From Ephemerocybe angulata (Eukaryota > Basidiomycota > Agaricomycetes > Agaricales > Psathyrellaceae): 64,000 nucleotides of DNA. This document shows, piece after piece, positions 22,851 to 36,227 of the stretch. The position numbers were made by a program, and so were the translations under genes. The notes below the pieces were generated by a model. That model had not been told where the DNA came from. It worked only from the letters and a program-made list of their open reading frames with translations, and searched no databases. The DNA is taken from contig JAACJK010000165.1 in assembly GCA_013368325.1 (NCBI GenBank), forward strand, positions 558,001-622,000, given 5' to 3'. Position 1 is the stretch's first letter. Every line of letters starts with the position of its first letter.

Positions 22851-23400
22851 CCTCAAGATGGCCAGTGGGATGTCGGTGAGTCTTTAGGCAAACCGACAGG
22901 CCCAAGAGGGCGATGGCGTTGAACATTAAGGGGAGGCGGTGGGGAACGATTTACACTGCAACCATGGCGGGTGACCGGAGGCAAGGATCCCAGACGTGCT
23001 GTTGGGGGCGAAGGTGAGCCCGTGGTGGACGTGCTAGATATCTCGTCATCGACTACGGTCTGGAGGGCTCGAGGGTGTTGAAGGCGGTGAGGGAGAGGGA
23101 GGCACCGGATGCATAGAGTAGTTACCGGAGAGAAAGGCGGCTGATGCAGGGCAGGGCGTTGGGGGCGTAGAGGAAAGAGGGAGACATGTGCGATGGGAGT
23201 GGGATTCGGCGTTGTGGTTGGAGGAAGCCAGCCGCGAGTGACGGCGAGCGAGGCTTGGCGCTCGTTAGCCCCTATCTCGGTGATCTCATCAGGCGCCGGA
23301 GCTCATGGCAATTACCTCCTGGACTGGACCGCCATGGCCATGTCGTCCAACATCGAGACGACGCCGTAGACTCTAACCACTCGTTGACATGTACACTCGG
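22850..23400. repeat. Dispersed repeat copy R4 (end of duplicated block)
   Basis: Shares with R2 the GGATGCATAGAGTAGTTACC block (6228 and about 23109), GGGGAGGCGGT, and at the 3' end CCATGTCGTCCAACATCGAG with R1. With gene B and arm 2 it shows that about 5 kb (1347 to 6800 against 18318 to 23400) is one duplicated segment. From 23400 to 25190 I find no supported gene. Confidence 0.5.
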
Positions 23401-25194
23401 GCTGAGGAAGTCACATTGAGAGGGTTCATGCTCTCGAGGTACGGTTCCAGCATTGTGGTTTACTGGTCGGGGCGAGTTGCGCTTGGAGTGGGTGCGCCAT
23501 CGTCAGAACTTGGCTGGGATTGTTGTAGTACCTGAGAGACGGAAAGGGGCGATGGATGATAGGTACGTACGTATTGTCTCATGCCGGCTTACGCTTTCTC
23601 ACTTGGTCTGTCCAGGTTCGGTGGGATCGATTTCAAGTCTATGGGACGCAAAACGAATCTCAATGGCCGAATGGCAATCATGCGTCGGTTGAGCTGGTCA
23701 TCGTGCCTGCGCACCACTACCTCCCTGAAAATGATATCTCTACGATTCATACCTCGGTCATCAGTCACGAATATGACATGGACGACCCGTCTGGGCAATA
23801 TGTGACTGGTCGTCTGCGCTCAAGCAAATGGCATGAGCTTTCTCGCCGCTCATAAGGTCTCAAGGGGCGAACGTCTGCTGCTGAATATTTCCTGAACTCG
23901 AAGTTCCCCGAAGAAGCGGCCTTCGTCAGAAGGTGTCGAGAGGGCCCTAGTCTCCCGTAGGTTGCAGCCAGCCTGACGAGATTCGCGTGGCTCGCAAGGT
24001 GAGCACCATTCTTCATGAATGGCCTGTAACTCATGCAGATGCCCAGAATCTCGCCCGTCCTCACCCTCTCAAATACCTGTCCTTACGGCTACCCACACCA
24101 AGGGCTAGGCCAGCGACGCAGCACGGGAAGCTACGCGTAACGAACCGAAAGTTCACAACGCTCGGTGGCCCGGGTTTGGCGCTTAGCAGAGAGGAAGCCC
24201 ACTCCAGCTCGGGATGAATTCGAACTCCAGTTCGGAGCTGCGCACGGGCTCTCGCAGTACATCCAAACTCGCCCTTGCAGATGGAATATGTGCCGTTTCT
24301 CTTCTTGTGGCTCGGGTAGGCGATCTTCGCTGTGTTAAGCTCTGCGCGGTGCTTACCGTGACATGCCCATAGAAATCCCAGCAATTCACCCTTCGATTCC
24401 AAACAGATTGTTCGTGCAAGAGGTCAAGAAATGCGCTCGCCATGATCCGACGAGGGGATATCCTGATGTTGGAGCCCTTCGTCACCTCTTCCGATCCTCT
24501 CTCTATCTCGACAGGCGAGGAAGGCTTGGGAGTCTTTACCTAGGACCAGCGTTGGGTGTAACGGTGTGGCGTGAAGGACTATCGCGTAGGGGAGTGCCGT
24601 CGGTGACGAGATGGCGAGAGGCTCGAAGGTGCGCATGAATGGTACACCTCAAGGCTCACAGATTCCCGCTGACATACGTATCTAGATTTCGAATACATAC
24701 GATAGTCGAGGTATCTACATGCGGGGGGCTGGTCAATCAATGATATGCAGACGATTTATTCAGCCTCGAGCCTCTCGTTGATTCAATATTCAATATTCAA
24801 TTTCGGTAATCTGGACAATTGGAATTTACGAGCTAGGTGGTCTGCGAGGTCCGAAGGTATCTCGCGAGCGGGGACGAGGCTTGGTGCCCCGAAACGACAT
24901 GACATTGATATCGCGATGCAAAGTGCGTCTCGAGCACCGGCGAACTCTGTCGAGGACCTTTGACTGCAGGCAGCCTGAGGGTGGTAGTGCGGGGATGCGC
25001 CGCTGGAGGGGAGGAGGCGCGGTGCTTCAACTTATATTCAATAAATTGAAATATCTTGCACGGTCGCATTTTCGACGGCATTACCCAGCCGAGGCATATA
25101 CAAATAATACTCTGGCTCACAAATTATTAAGTATTCTCGATTGTTCGCCCAATATACGTGGAGAACAAACAGAGCATTCCAGATGGGTGAAGGG

Positions 25195-25202
25195 TATAAA
25201 AA
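25195..25202 (+). promoter_or_regulatory. TATA box upstream of a hairpin
   Basis: TATAAAAA followed by a pyrimidine-rich leader (about 25205-25290), typical of a fungal pol II promoter. No protein-coding exon follows; the next structured sequence is the inverted repeat at 25293. Confidence 0.4.
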
Positions 25203-25292
25203 CCCTCCGCCCTTCCCTCGCTCTTTCTCTTCAACTCCCCATCCCCTCAAACTTCTTCTCCTCCGCACCTACTCCTCGCCATCCTCCTCCCT

Positions 25293-25392
25293 GCACAGCC
25301 GTATGCTCTTGCCTTCGCCTATGTGCGACTAAGAATCTCACACATAGGTTCTATCGCGCATGGGCGAAGGCGATGAGCATACGGCTGTGCGG
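25293..25392 (+). other. Long inverted repeat / hairpin
   Basis: The arms GCACAGCCGTATGCTC (25293-25308) and GAGCATACGGCTGTGC (25375-25390) are perfectly complementary. Next come GCCTTCGCC (25311-25319) and GGCGAAGGC (25363-25371) after a small bulge, extended by a further segment that pairs with G-U wobbles. The loop itself holds a second, competing pair, CCTATGTG (25318) with CACATAGG (25341). A small-RNA precursor or a foldback transposon remnant are both possible. Nothing else is seen up to 26960. Confidence 0.5.
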
Positions 25393-26959
25393 TGGGTTTC
25401 ATATAAATCCTCGAGATCGTCGTGGACGATGATGATGAGTGCTCACTGCTCGAGCCTCAGTGCGGATTAGAAACGGAGCACCACAGCCTCGCGTAGGCTG
25501 CAGGCGGGATGAGTCTGTAGGTAAGGACGGCAACGACAAGGCCAGGTGGAAGGAAGGTACGCCCCTGCTTGGCCCCTACCTTTGTGGTGTCACGATCTGA
25601 AAGTTTGGCAACCTTACCATTGGCACCATGTATGTCGACAATGAAGGCGACGCCAACGACCCTGAGGCCCGAAAAGTGAACCTGCCTGCGCTACGTGCGG
25701 ACATTTCCCAGTGTCGCCCATTTCCCATGCACTAGGCGTCGGTCCGAAAGGGATGAGCTCGAACATCCGATGTGGACGGGCGCTAATTTCATAAGAGCAT
25801 TCACGCCGATAATTACAAGTAAGATACGCCAGTTCTTCCACGACGCTTCGTACCGTAGAAGTAAAGATAGCCTAGGGCCCCTCATACCCCTTCTGTCGTC
25901 TGAACCACCCCAAAGTCTGATCGGCGTCCGGGTGTGCGTCGCTCTGGCCCTCTTTTGCAGCGTGTTTTGCAGGAACGGGCGCAGCGCGCAGTCCATGAAT
26001 ATGACTCCAGCACGGATAGAAATAACAGTAGCGCGGGAACCTCAAGGTTCGAGCGTCTGAGATTGTCCGAGCAGTTGAGCGCTACACCAGAGGACATCCA
26101 AGGGGAGAGGCAGAGGTGGAGGCCGAGCGGTCGGTAGTGAAACGGGAGCAAGGATCGTGGATGGTGATATGCTAGGGAGTGATGGACCGTGGTAGGGAGT
26201 CATTCATGCGAGGGCGCGCCGCTGTTGTGGGTGACAGTATGCTCGGTGTGCTGAAGGCAAGGGTGGAGTCGAGGCGATGTGGTACAAGGCTAGCCATCCA
26301 CGCTGGGCTCGTTGGTAGGGCCGCTATCATGTTGGGAGGATATGGACTCGATCTGGGAGCCCACTGGCGGAGATGCTGCCCGCAGATATTACACATTTCG
26401 GTCAAGGCGCGGTGGAGGGTAATCCAAGGTTGCGTGGTTGGCTGTGCTCGTCGCCCGATTCATTAACACCTTACGTCGCGCCAGATGCACGCTGAGGAGC
26501 CTTTGCCATGCAAGCATTAGCCGAGAACTTGATATCGAGAAAATAGACACGCACCATGTCTGACGGGACACAAGGCGACTCGACTGCACCCTGGCTCTGG
26601 TTGTACGACCCCTTCCCGTTGAATTTTTGTCATCGACCACTCTGCTTCTCCCCTCCGGTTAACCTGTCCTGACAAGCCTCCGAACGTTCGCGCTGAAGTG
26701 CGCTCCAAACTGGCACATAGGTGTCAATGCGAAACGGAAGTGAATGTCTGCACTCGCGCCCCGCGATGTCCCTTCTCTACTTTCCCATGCACATCCTCAG
26801 TGCATCTCCCATGCGCTTAGCCCGGGCGCCCCTTCCACCAAAGATCCTAGGAGGTATGTGCCCGTGCGCGTTTTTGGCCGTGCTTGAGAGATACGGGGGA
26901 GAGCGAGAGGTCGTATTGGAGGACCTTCTGGGATGTTGAGCGGGATGGCGGGGATACTG

Positions 26960-27264
26960 GCTGTTTTGAGGGTCGAGAGCAAGTGTTTCCCTGCGGTGAG
27001 GACATTGGGGCAGATACATCGCTGGAGTATGCGATGAGATGGTGAGCTTGCGACGGAGTGGTGGTGGCGAAGTTACAGGGAGAGTGCCCAGTTGCGAGAT
27101 TGACGGATGTGTGGGTCATCGAGGCGGACTGGCCAGTGCTCGCCCGAGCGGGATTGGATCTTCGGCCCCGTTATTGAGGGCTCACTGATCCTGGCTCAGT
27201 ACGAGGACAAAGTAGAACGTTGAGGGGAGGCGGTGTGGGTCATCGTTGTGGGGGCCGAGCGCAA
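26960..27264. repeat. Dispersed repeat copy R5, left part
   Basis: Matches R1 positions about 1-205: GAGAGTGC (27080), GCTCGCCCGAGCGGGA (27138), TTCGGCCCCG (27160), GGCTCACTG (27179), AACGTTGAGGGGAGGCGGT (27216) and GCCGAGCGC (27254). The homology stops at the proposed transposon end and resumes at 44056. Confidence 0.6.
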
Positions 27265-27286
27265 TGTCGGAAAAATCCGGGGCCGG
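27265..27286 (+). repeat. Left terminal inverted repeat (candidate)
   Basis: TGTCGGAAAAATCCGG and onward. The first eight bases match the right end exactly, with weaker similarity beyond. From 27290 to 27500 the sequence is non-coding with several GCCGGC/ACGGC motifs. Confidence 0.45.
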
Positions 27287-27519
27287 AATCAGCGCTTTTC
27301 AACGTCCGCAGCATCAAAAGCCGGCTTTTACGGCATTATGGCGTATGCCGATATTTCTTCTGGACGGCAACGCGGCATAACGGGACGGCCGGCTGGAGAT
27401 TGCCGTTTACACAGCCTCCGCCAAACGAGCGAGCCGTTAAAACAGAGCAAGATGAATCTCGAAGCTACGGGGCGAATAATACAGGGTTCTTGACGATATA
27501 GACTACAATAACAACTCAG

Positions 27520-29623
27520 TTACTGTAAGAGGGCCTTCTTACCCAAGGCACGATGAAATTTACAGAGACTATGTTCTAAAACGACCATATTATATCCCAT
27601 TTCATGACGTTCATCCTGTGAGAATGTGTTCATGATGAAGGTGTCAACTTCCTCCAACCCGGCTGCGATTGCTTCCACCTTGTCCGATCTCTTCGAAGGC
27701 AGGTCCTTAGCCACCAGCCCAAGGTCCCGCAGCCCATTCAACCCGCCGCTTTTCAGCGACAGGATGCATTCGGCCATCTCCATCATCGTCGGCATCTCGC
27801 ACACCGATGCGAGTGCAAGATCCCCCGCCAAAGCGAAGCTTCCAAGTTGCCCGAGATTTGGGAAGATCTTCTGAGCCTCCTTTCGAGGTCGGAAATATTG
27901 GAGGGTAGCCGAAAAGGTTGGTCGGGTGTGGCTGGACGAGAACTCTTCCCACCGCCGATCGCAAATCGAGGTCCAGTAAGCCTTTGCTTGTTCGATTGTG
28001 CGGTCTCGATTGGCTTGACCGTAGGGGTGCGAGCTACAGAAGTATTGGTCGTCTCTTGATGTTACGGGAATATCTGGATCTTCTACAATTGCGTCGACGG
28101 TTGAGCTCAGGTCATCCCAGGAATCGAACAGAATCTTGTGGTTGTCGAAGAATTTGGTGCGATGAGTTGCGCCCCTCCAAACAAGGGCACTGTAGATCCC
28201 TCGTAGTGTGCGTATCACATCTGGTCGATACGGACTGTTGAGACCAGTGGCCTTGATCCGAGCGGGTGCCTTCTCGCGGATGGGAAGGTAGTATCCAGGT
28301 TCCCTTCGTAGCAGCGAGTAAAACTTGTCACTGCTTGGGGCTTGGGGGTCGCGGGTATATTTCAATGACATCTTCCACATGTGAACGAATCTCGCCCAGC
28401 AAGGCCCTGCCCTCCCTTCTACATCCACGTCGGCTGGTTGGAGTTCCCCTTTCAGAAGGGCTTGGTATTGCTGGTATAGGCGGTGCTCGGATGTGCTGGC
28501 AATCGATATGGGGTGCTGGGATAGCTCGTTTCTGAACTCCAATGAAGCGGCGGCATTCTGAGCTGTGTGCGGTCGACTTCCCGATACCACATAGGTGGAC
28601 TTAAAGTGACGAATCATCTTCCAAGTATAGTCCGTTGTGACAATCTCCTGCCCGAGCGAGTCTTGTAGCACCGACACAAACCACGATAATTTGCGATTGA
28701 GGTCTTGAGGGTAGTGCAGCCACTGAGCGACGATATCTGGAACCGCCTCCACTACCGCATCCATCAGTTCTGCCCCCGCCAGCAGCCGGTTTGCCCTTCG
28801 ATTTACGAACACAGCTGCAACGTCATTTTCTACGCCATGGAAGGAATAGCGGCTCGAATGGAAAGTATATGATGATATTCGGCCACGGAGGACGTGTCGG
28901 AGTTGGATCACAAGCAGCTGGAGCCACCCGGCATCCTGACTAACTGCTGCATCGTTGGGCACTTGTCGAGCAAGCCGAGGGAGGAGGATATCAAGCCATT
29001 GCCATATCTGAGTTCGGGCAGTGACGACCAATTGACGGTCGCGGCGGGCAGCGAGGCTTTGGGCATCAAGAGCTGACTGGATTGTCTCGATACCTCGGAG
29101 TAGCGTAGAGACCGCTTCTGGCGCATCATCCCCATTTGCGACCCTCGCAAGGCTGGCATTCACGTCTTGCCGCGTGTCGATACTCGTCTCTGCATCGAAA
29201 GTAGTGGGCGGGGTCGACAGTTCGTTCTTTAACTGCAAAACCTCCAACTCCAGCGCTGCAGTTGTCGACGCACGATTGAAGGCGAACTTGAAATCTAATT
29301 CCAGCCACCAAGCTGTCAGAATACGTGGTCGACCTCGAAGTAAACAGAACTCACCACTCAAACCAACGGCTCCTCGACTCCCATTGCCACCAGTCTGCGC
29401 TGCCGTCGTGGTGGCCGGTTCCTCCACTGTATTAACACTACTTTGGGTAGCAGCCGTTCGCTTCACTCGCTTTGGCAACGGGCCATCTGAATCCAATGGG
29501 CGGCGCCTCTTGCTACTTTGCTTGCCTAAAATAGGTCTGTTAGTCTCGGTTCACTCAGGTAGATCTGTGTTGCTTGTGCGTACCTCGAGTAGTTTGAGTG
29601 TATCCTTCTTCGCCCTCCCCCAT
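27520..29623 (-). CDS. Protein of unknown function, downstream partner of the TET/JBP gene
   Basis: The ATG at 29623 begins MGEGEEGYTQTTR. An intron (about 29583-29526) leads to a basic nuclear-localisation-like stretch (KRRR, then PLPKRVKR), and a 42-nt in-phase intron is likely at 29354-29313. The rest is one open frame to the stop at 27520. The protein is about 680 residues, mostly helical in appearance. It has a coiled-coil-prone ELEVLQLKNEL near the start and conserved-looking patches such as DDQYFCSSHPYGQ and FRPRKEAQKIFPNLGQLG near the C-terminus. I do not recognise a domain. The upstream frame reads through to the end of the TET gene, so it could also be the C-terminal part of that protein. 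The gap to the upstream stop is only about 45 bp. Confidence 0.5.
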
Positions 29624-29667
29624 GATCACCTGAATCTCTGAAGGGCCAGAGGATCCCGAAAGACCAC

Positions 29668-31602
29668 CTAAATGGAATTGTTAGATGTCAGATTTTCCTC
29701 GGATGCGGCGATGAGACACGAGCCTTGGCCGGGATTTATAGCTTCGCGGAGCTCGGGGTCCCTCATAAAACGCGATGGAATTAGCCCAGCTGTCTTGTTG
29801 AAGTGGTCTTCCCACATCTTCTTGCTGTCGGCGTAGCGCTGCCGTATGTGCTCCGGTACAGGACCATCGACAGTCGTTGGAGGTGCCAACTCCCAAGGCG
29901 GAACTCTTGCCATGGTCCCGTCGTCTGTACGATACTCGAGCGAATGGAAATACCGTTCAGGCTTTAAGGTGAACCCGACGTCCTCTGGTATCTGGTTGAT
30001 CAAGTAACGATTGAAATCGTAAAGCGCTCGGCTGTAAAACTCGGCCTGGGATACTCGGTCCATGAAGATATGCCCGTCGTGAAAGAATGTGGCGGGCTCA
30101 AGGCCTGTTGAAGAGTGCCTGGGCGTATAGCTAAAAAGGCATTTATACCTCAGAAACATTTTATTACATGGATTAATCTAGAACGTACTCTATTGCCATC
30201 ATCTCGGGTGATAAGAAAACAGGTCCATTGGCGTCCACCGCGATTTTGTATCTGGTCGTCTCGGGATTCATCATGCCAGCAGGAGGGTAAGAAACAATAG
30301 CAACGCGGACGGCATCGGCTGCCGGCTCCTCTCCAGGGGGAGGAAAGGGCCCGGAGCCCCCGTGCTTTCGGTTCCCTTGAAAGTTGAAGCCTGTGTAGGC
30401 TACCAGGTGCACGAAGACGCCGAATGCCAGCAGATGAAAGTAACCTGGATCGTAGTTGGGCGGGAGCTGACTATTTGCGAACATGTTGGTATAGTGACCG
30501 GCACTATCGCCATCATCGAAGTGCGCCTCTCCAAAGGACCCCATCTCGCTCGAAAGGCTACCTGTGTGGGTGTAAGTACAGAACACAGCAAAGGATATCA
30601 TAAATCCCACCGTCGGCTGCGGACGACACGGATGCTAAGTTACATTGCATAGCCTGGTACGCCCAATTCTCCCTAGAACCGATTCTCGGCAGTCCTAACA
30701 TCTCAGCGCGACGTCGGAGTGGTTCCCGAACACTCTCGGGTGCATGCTTCATGTTTTCAACAGCAATGGGCGCAGCAGACTGAAATTTGAGTCAGAACAA
30801 TGGGCCGGACAGATTGCGCAAAGAACACACCTTCGCTAGGTCCCCAGATATCTTGTGAATGGCTTCCTTCTTATGGGACTCCCTAAGCTGCGCATTGGGG
30901 GCTACTATCCCAGGCATCCTCTCCAAAGAGTTAGCTACGTTGTAGCATCGCGTTCCTGGCTTAACCGGTTGGTAGAATTGCTCCATATAAACACCTGCGG
31001 GCGTCCGTTCTTCAGGGGGTCCCAGTGAGCTCGCCACAGCTCCGTCTAACTTCTCCTTTGCTTCAGGAGTGATGAGCTCGCTAAGAGAATTGGAGAACAA
31101 TAAATGTTACTGGTAAAGCATCAAATTTGCTGAAAGCTTACCCCCCAACGACCCACGCAGAAAGGGTATCCTTCAGTGGGCTCTGATCCCCTTGCTCATT
31201 CCTCAAAAACAGATAATCACCGTCCTTGAGCTCCAGAAGGCCTGTAGATGAATCAGCACAGCCGAACGCCAAAGCTGAGACTGTGATGATAGGCTAACCT
31301 TGCGCTTCCAGCTCCTCCTTCTGCCCAAGGGGAACGGTCATCAGCTTCTCTCGTTGCTCCTCAGCTTCCATAGCAGCAACAGTAGGGCAAATCATGATGA
31401 TGAAGTTGCGGCCTGGGTTGGAAGCTGGGTGCAGAGGGTGGTGGTTCACTTGATATATCTGCGGAAGGCTTGGGTTACGGCCAGGGAGATCGACCAGGAA
31501 AAGCTCATTTGAATGGTTGGTTTGCATGGTGGATGGCAACAGTCGGGAGGTGAGGCAAAGGAATTGTTGGGGAGATTGATACAGAGAACCATCTCCCGAC
31601 AT
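29668..31602 (-). CDS. TET/JBP-family 2-oxoglutarate/Fe(II) dioxygenase
   Basis: TET/JBP enzymes oxidise 5-methylcytosine or thymine in DNA using Fe(II) and 2-oxoglutarate. Six exons join in phase: 31602-31299, 31241-31142, 31080-30831, 30779-30611, 30561-30189 and about 30148-29668. The double-stranded beta-helix core shows MGSFGEAHFDDGDSAGHY (the H-x-D iron ligands), FGVFVHLVAYTGFNFQG, then KHGGSGPFPPPGEEP with the distal His and DAVRVAIVSYPPAGMM with the Arg that would bind 2-oxoglutarate. The C-terminal region (YRTDDGTMARVPPWELAPP) matches the extended tail I associate with basidiomycete TET/JBP proteins linked to transposons. A second possible start is the ATG at 31527. All ligand residues are present, so the gene may be active. 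The assignment rests on motif recognition without a search. Confidence 0.7.
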
Positions 31603-31899
31603 TTGTACTGGTATTTAAAACAAAAGTACGATGTCGCACAGACCATGCTTGTTGTTCCAGCCAAACGTTCCCTATTGTCTCTGGCTTGTACCACTCGCTT
31701 TGACCTCAGAGATAGTCGAAACAAGGCGGGCGAAACAATGAAGTCTCAGATCGAGAACCCTGAGGCAAACGGCGACAAAAATAAGAGAAGGCAGTGGCGA
31801 AGGACGGGAGCATAGAAAATGCAGGGGGGCAAGGCGTCCGGATTGAATGGTGGCGCTGGGGAGTGAGTAGGCTCGTCGCTGGCCTGTCCGTGGCGGGAA

Positions 31900-33870
31900 A
31901 GTAGACTGATGGCATGCTGGTGCGGAGGGACGCGAAGTAGCGGAGGTGGTGATCCTCAAACAGGAACTCGTAGTACTCCTCGTTGAGCTTTTCCTGGAGG
32001 CATTGACCTTGTCGGCAAGCTTGTCGTCGTTCAGCGAGTTGCGAAGGTTGTAGGCGTACGACTTGAGGCCGTTCTTCGAGGTGATGCAGGCGGCAGCCTG
32101 CTCAGCCTCGTACTCCCAGTCTCGGGTAATTGCCAGTCTCGGAAACCACACGATCGATCTCCTCCTTGGAGAGAATACCCTTGTCGTTGGTGATGGTGAT
32201 GCGGTTGGACTTGCCGGTGGTCTTGTCGAGTACAGAGATGTTGAGGATGCCGTTGGCGTCGATGTCGAAGGCCACCTCGATCTGAGGAACACCACGACGG
32301 GCTAGGGGAATGCCAGAGAGCTCGAACTTGCCGAGAAGGTTGTTATCCTTGGTGCGGGCGCGCTCACCGGCCTAGACTTGGATAAGTACACCGGGCTGGT
32401 TGTCGGTGTAGGTAGAGAAGATCTTGGACGTCTTGGGGCGGACGGCGGTGTTGCGCTTGATGAGGAGGGTCATGACACCACCGGCGGTCTCAATACCGAG
32501 GGAGAGGGGAGCGACATTGAGGAGGAGGAGATCCTGAGTCTTCTCCGAGGTGTCACCGGAGAGAATGGCGGCCTGGACAGCGGCACCGTAGACGACGGCC
32601 TCATCGGGGTTGATGCTATTGTTGGGGTCCTTGCGTTGTAGAAGTCGACACAAGCTTGACGATACGGGGAATACGAGTGGATCCACCGACGAGGACGACC
32701 TCGTGGACGGTGGACTTATCAATCTTGGAGTCGTGGAGAACCTTCTCGACGGGCTCGAGGGCGCCCCGGAACAGACCCTGACAGAGCTCCTCGAAACGGG
32801 CACGGGTGTGGGAGGTGTAGAAGTCGATACCCTCGGAAAGAGCAGCCGATCTCGATGGAAGTCTGGGTGGCGGAGGAGAGGGTATCACCAGCGGTGGCTC
32901 GACTTCGAAGATGCCCTCCTCGATGCTCAACAGAGACATATCGAAAGTTCCTCCTCCGAGATCGAAGATGGGGACAATGCCCTCGCCGGTAACCTTCACG
33001 TCGAGACCGTAGTCGAGAGCGGCGGCAGTGGGTTCGTTGATGATACGGAGGACGTTCAGGCCGGAGATGGTACCAGCATCCTTGGTAGCTTGACGTCGGG
33101 AGTCGTTGAAGTACGCGGAGACGGTGACGACGGCGTTGTCGACGGCGGTGACAAGGTACGACTCGGCGGTCTCCTTCATCTTCGGAAGGATCATGGAGGA
33201 GATCTCCTCGGGTGACTAGAAAGCGAATGAGCACGAATATATGAAAGGGTCAGTTGAGTGCACTTACAAGCTCCTCAGTCTCGCCTTGGTACTCAACCCT
33301 GATGTAAGGCTTTCTGCCTTTGTTGATGACGGCGAAGGGGAGGTGCTTCATACAGGACTGGACCTCGGGATCGTGATGAGACGCTTAGCGTCGAGTACTA
33401 ACAATTTGTGAGTAAACGTGATAGATTGAGAAGGAAGGGAGGAAACTCACGAGTCTTCGGCGCCGTTGGGCGAGAGGGACGGTCGCGGGAGACGTGGTGG
33501 GGGGTGTTAGGAGGTCTTCGGCGTCGTTGGACGCGAGGGAGACGTGGTAAGAGGCAGTGGGGAAGTGGCAATGTTGCACGATGGTGCCGGTTGTTGCGCT
33601 GGCAATGAGGAACGAGGTGCTAAGCCGAGGGCACTGGATCGAACTGGTCTCAAAAGGCGGGAGGTTTAGGCGTGGGCTAGGCCGCAGTGCGCTTTCAACC
33701 GTCTTCGCGCAATCCAATCGCGTGTTGTGAGGGTTCATAGCAGTCTGGTTCTTGGCGGCGTCTCCAATGAGACGCTCGTTCTCGGAAAATGAGACGTAGG
33801 AAGGGGTAGTTCGGTTACCCTGGTCATTGGCGATGATTTCGACGCAATCGTTCTGCCACACGCCGACACA
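31900..33870 (-). pseudogene. Cytosolic Hsp70 (SSA-type) pseudogene
   Basis: Fragments in correct order: [16 protein letters not shown] and [17 protein letters not shown] (about 33860-33750), MKETAESYL with [19 protein letters not shown] (about 33190-33090), [19 protein letters not shown] (about 32970), [18 protein letters not shown] (about 32690), [19 protein letters not shown] (about 32560), [10 protein letters not shown] (about 32380), then [18 protein letters not shown] (about 32160). The first exon with the DLGTTYS motif is absent, a block is missing after NPHNT, about 75 codons are missing between AGDT and LSSATQ, and frameshifts occur at several joins. Introns are retained, so the copy is not processed from mRNA. 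Confidence 0.85.
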
Positions 33871-34149
33871 ACTGAGGAGAAAAGGAAGTCAGATCAATAT
33901 ACAATAAATTTTCAACGAATGTACGCACATGAGCACATTCGCAATGATTCGCTCCTTCTTCCCATGCCACCGCTCCTCCGATCCAGCTGCAATACGCTCT
34001 AAGTCTGGTAAACCGAGATTGGAGCGCAAGCGCCGTCGGGGAAGCAGCGGCAATGGAGGGCGGTGGGACTGGTTGGATGGCGGCAACACAGTTATGATAC
34101 AACTAAATAGAGACAGGTGAGGAGAGGGAGAGCGGAGAGGGAAGCGGCT

Positions 34150-34190
34150 TACCTGGACTAAAGGGAGTCGTTGAAGTAGCAGGAACGGTG
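34150..34190 (-). pseudogene. Isolated Hsp70 shard
   Basis: Minus strand reads a decayed TVPA-YFNDS block (the Hsp70 ATPase TVPAYFNDSQ motif) with a one-base deletion, followed by a splice-donor-like GTAAG. Nothing recognisable surrounds it from 33900 to 34740. Confidence 0.4.
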
Positions 34191-34750
34191 AGTTGGTGAT
34201 CCGCACGCGACGAGGTCTAAGTCTTGGATGAAGGGGCCGTGCGTGAGGAGGGCTTGGAACGACATGTACCTGTATAGAAGCAACTGTTAGTTTAACTTGG
34301 AGGCAGTCAACGCGAAAAGAAAGGAGCACGAGGGTAGTAAACACGGCAGCGCCCGCAATCCGTGGACGATTCCGGGTTTGGATTCAAGAACCGGGGCGGG
34401 CGCTTCAGCGGCAGGGCAGAAGGGGAAGGGAAGAGGAAAAGAAAGAAGGAGGGCGCACCCTTTAATCAGAGAGTGTAAGGATGGTGACAGGCAGCGGCAC
34501 ATACAAAGGTAAGGGGCATGCGGTTCCCGGTCGGAAACTGCAACATGCAATAGAAAGAAGGGTCCCCAGCGTCTGACGCGAAGTCGAGCCGCAGGGGAAG
34601 AGGTAGCGCGAAGCTAACCTCGAAATAAAGCAGGGACACCCCCGCCGCTGCCCAACCAATCATTCTCCACCACCACCCATGCATCCATGCGCATGGCATC
34701 GCCGTTATGTCCCTCATCGTGCCTGAGTCACGCCCGGTTACGACGGGCGC

Positions 34751-36180
<1,430 letters not shown>

Positions 36181-36227
36181 CGCGGTAAGCGCATTGGACG
36201 CGGAGGCGTAATGGGGCGGATTGCAGG

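Noticed and set aside
23186..24963. Overlapping short frames on both strands
   Set aside because: None exceeds about 115 codons, none has promoter or splice support, and the region carries decayed repeat sequence.
32610..33215. Plus-strand open frame over the Hsp70 pseudogene (and 34763-35449 over Cdc48)
   Set aside because: Antisense shadows of conserved coding sequence with no domain.
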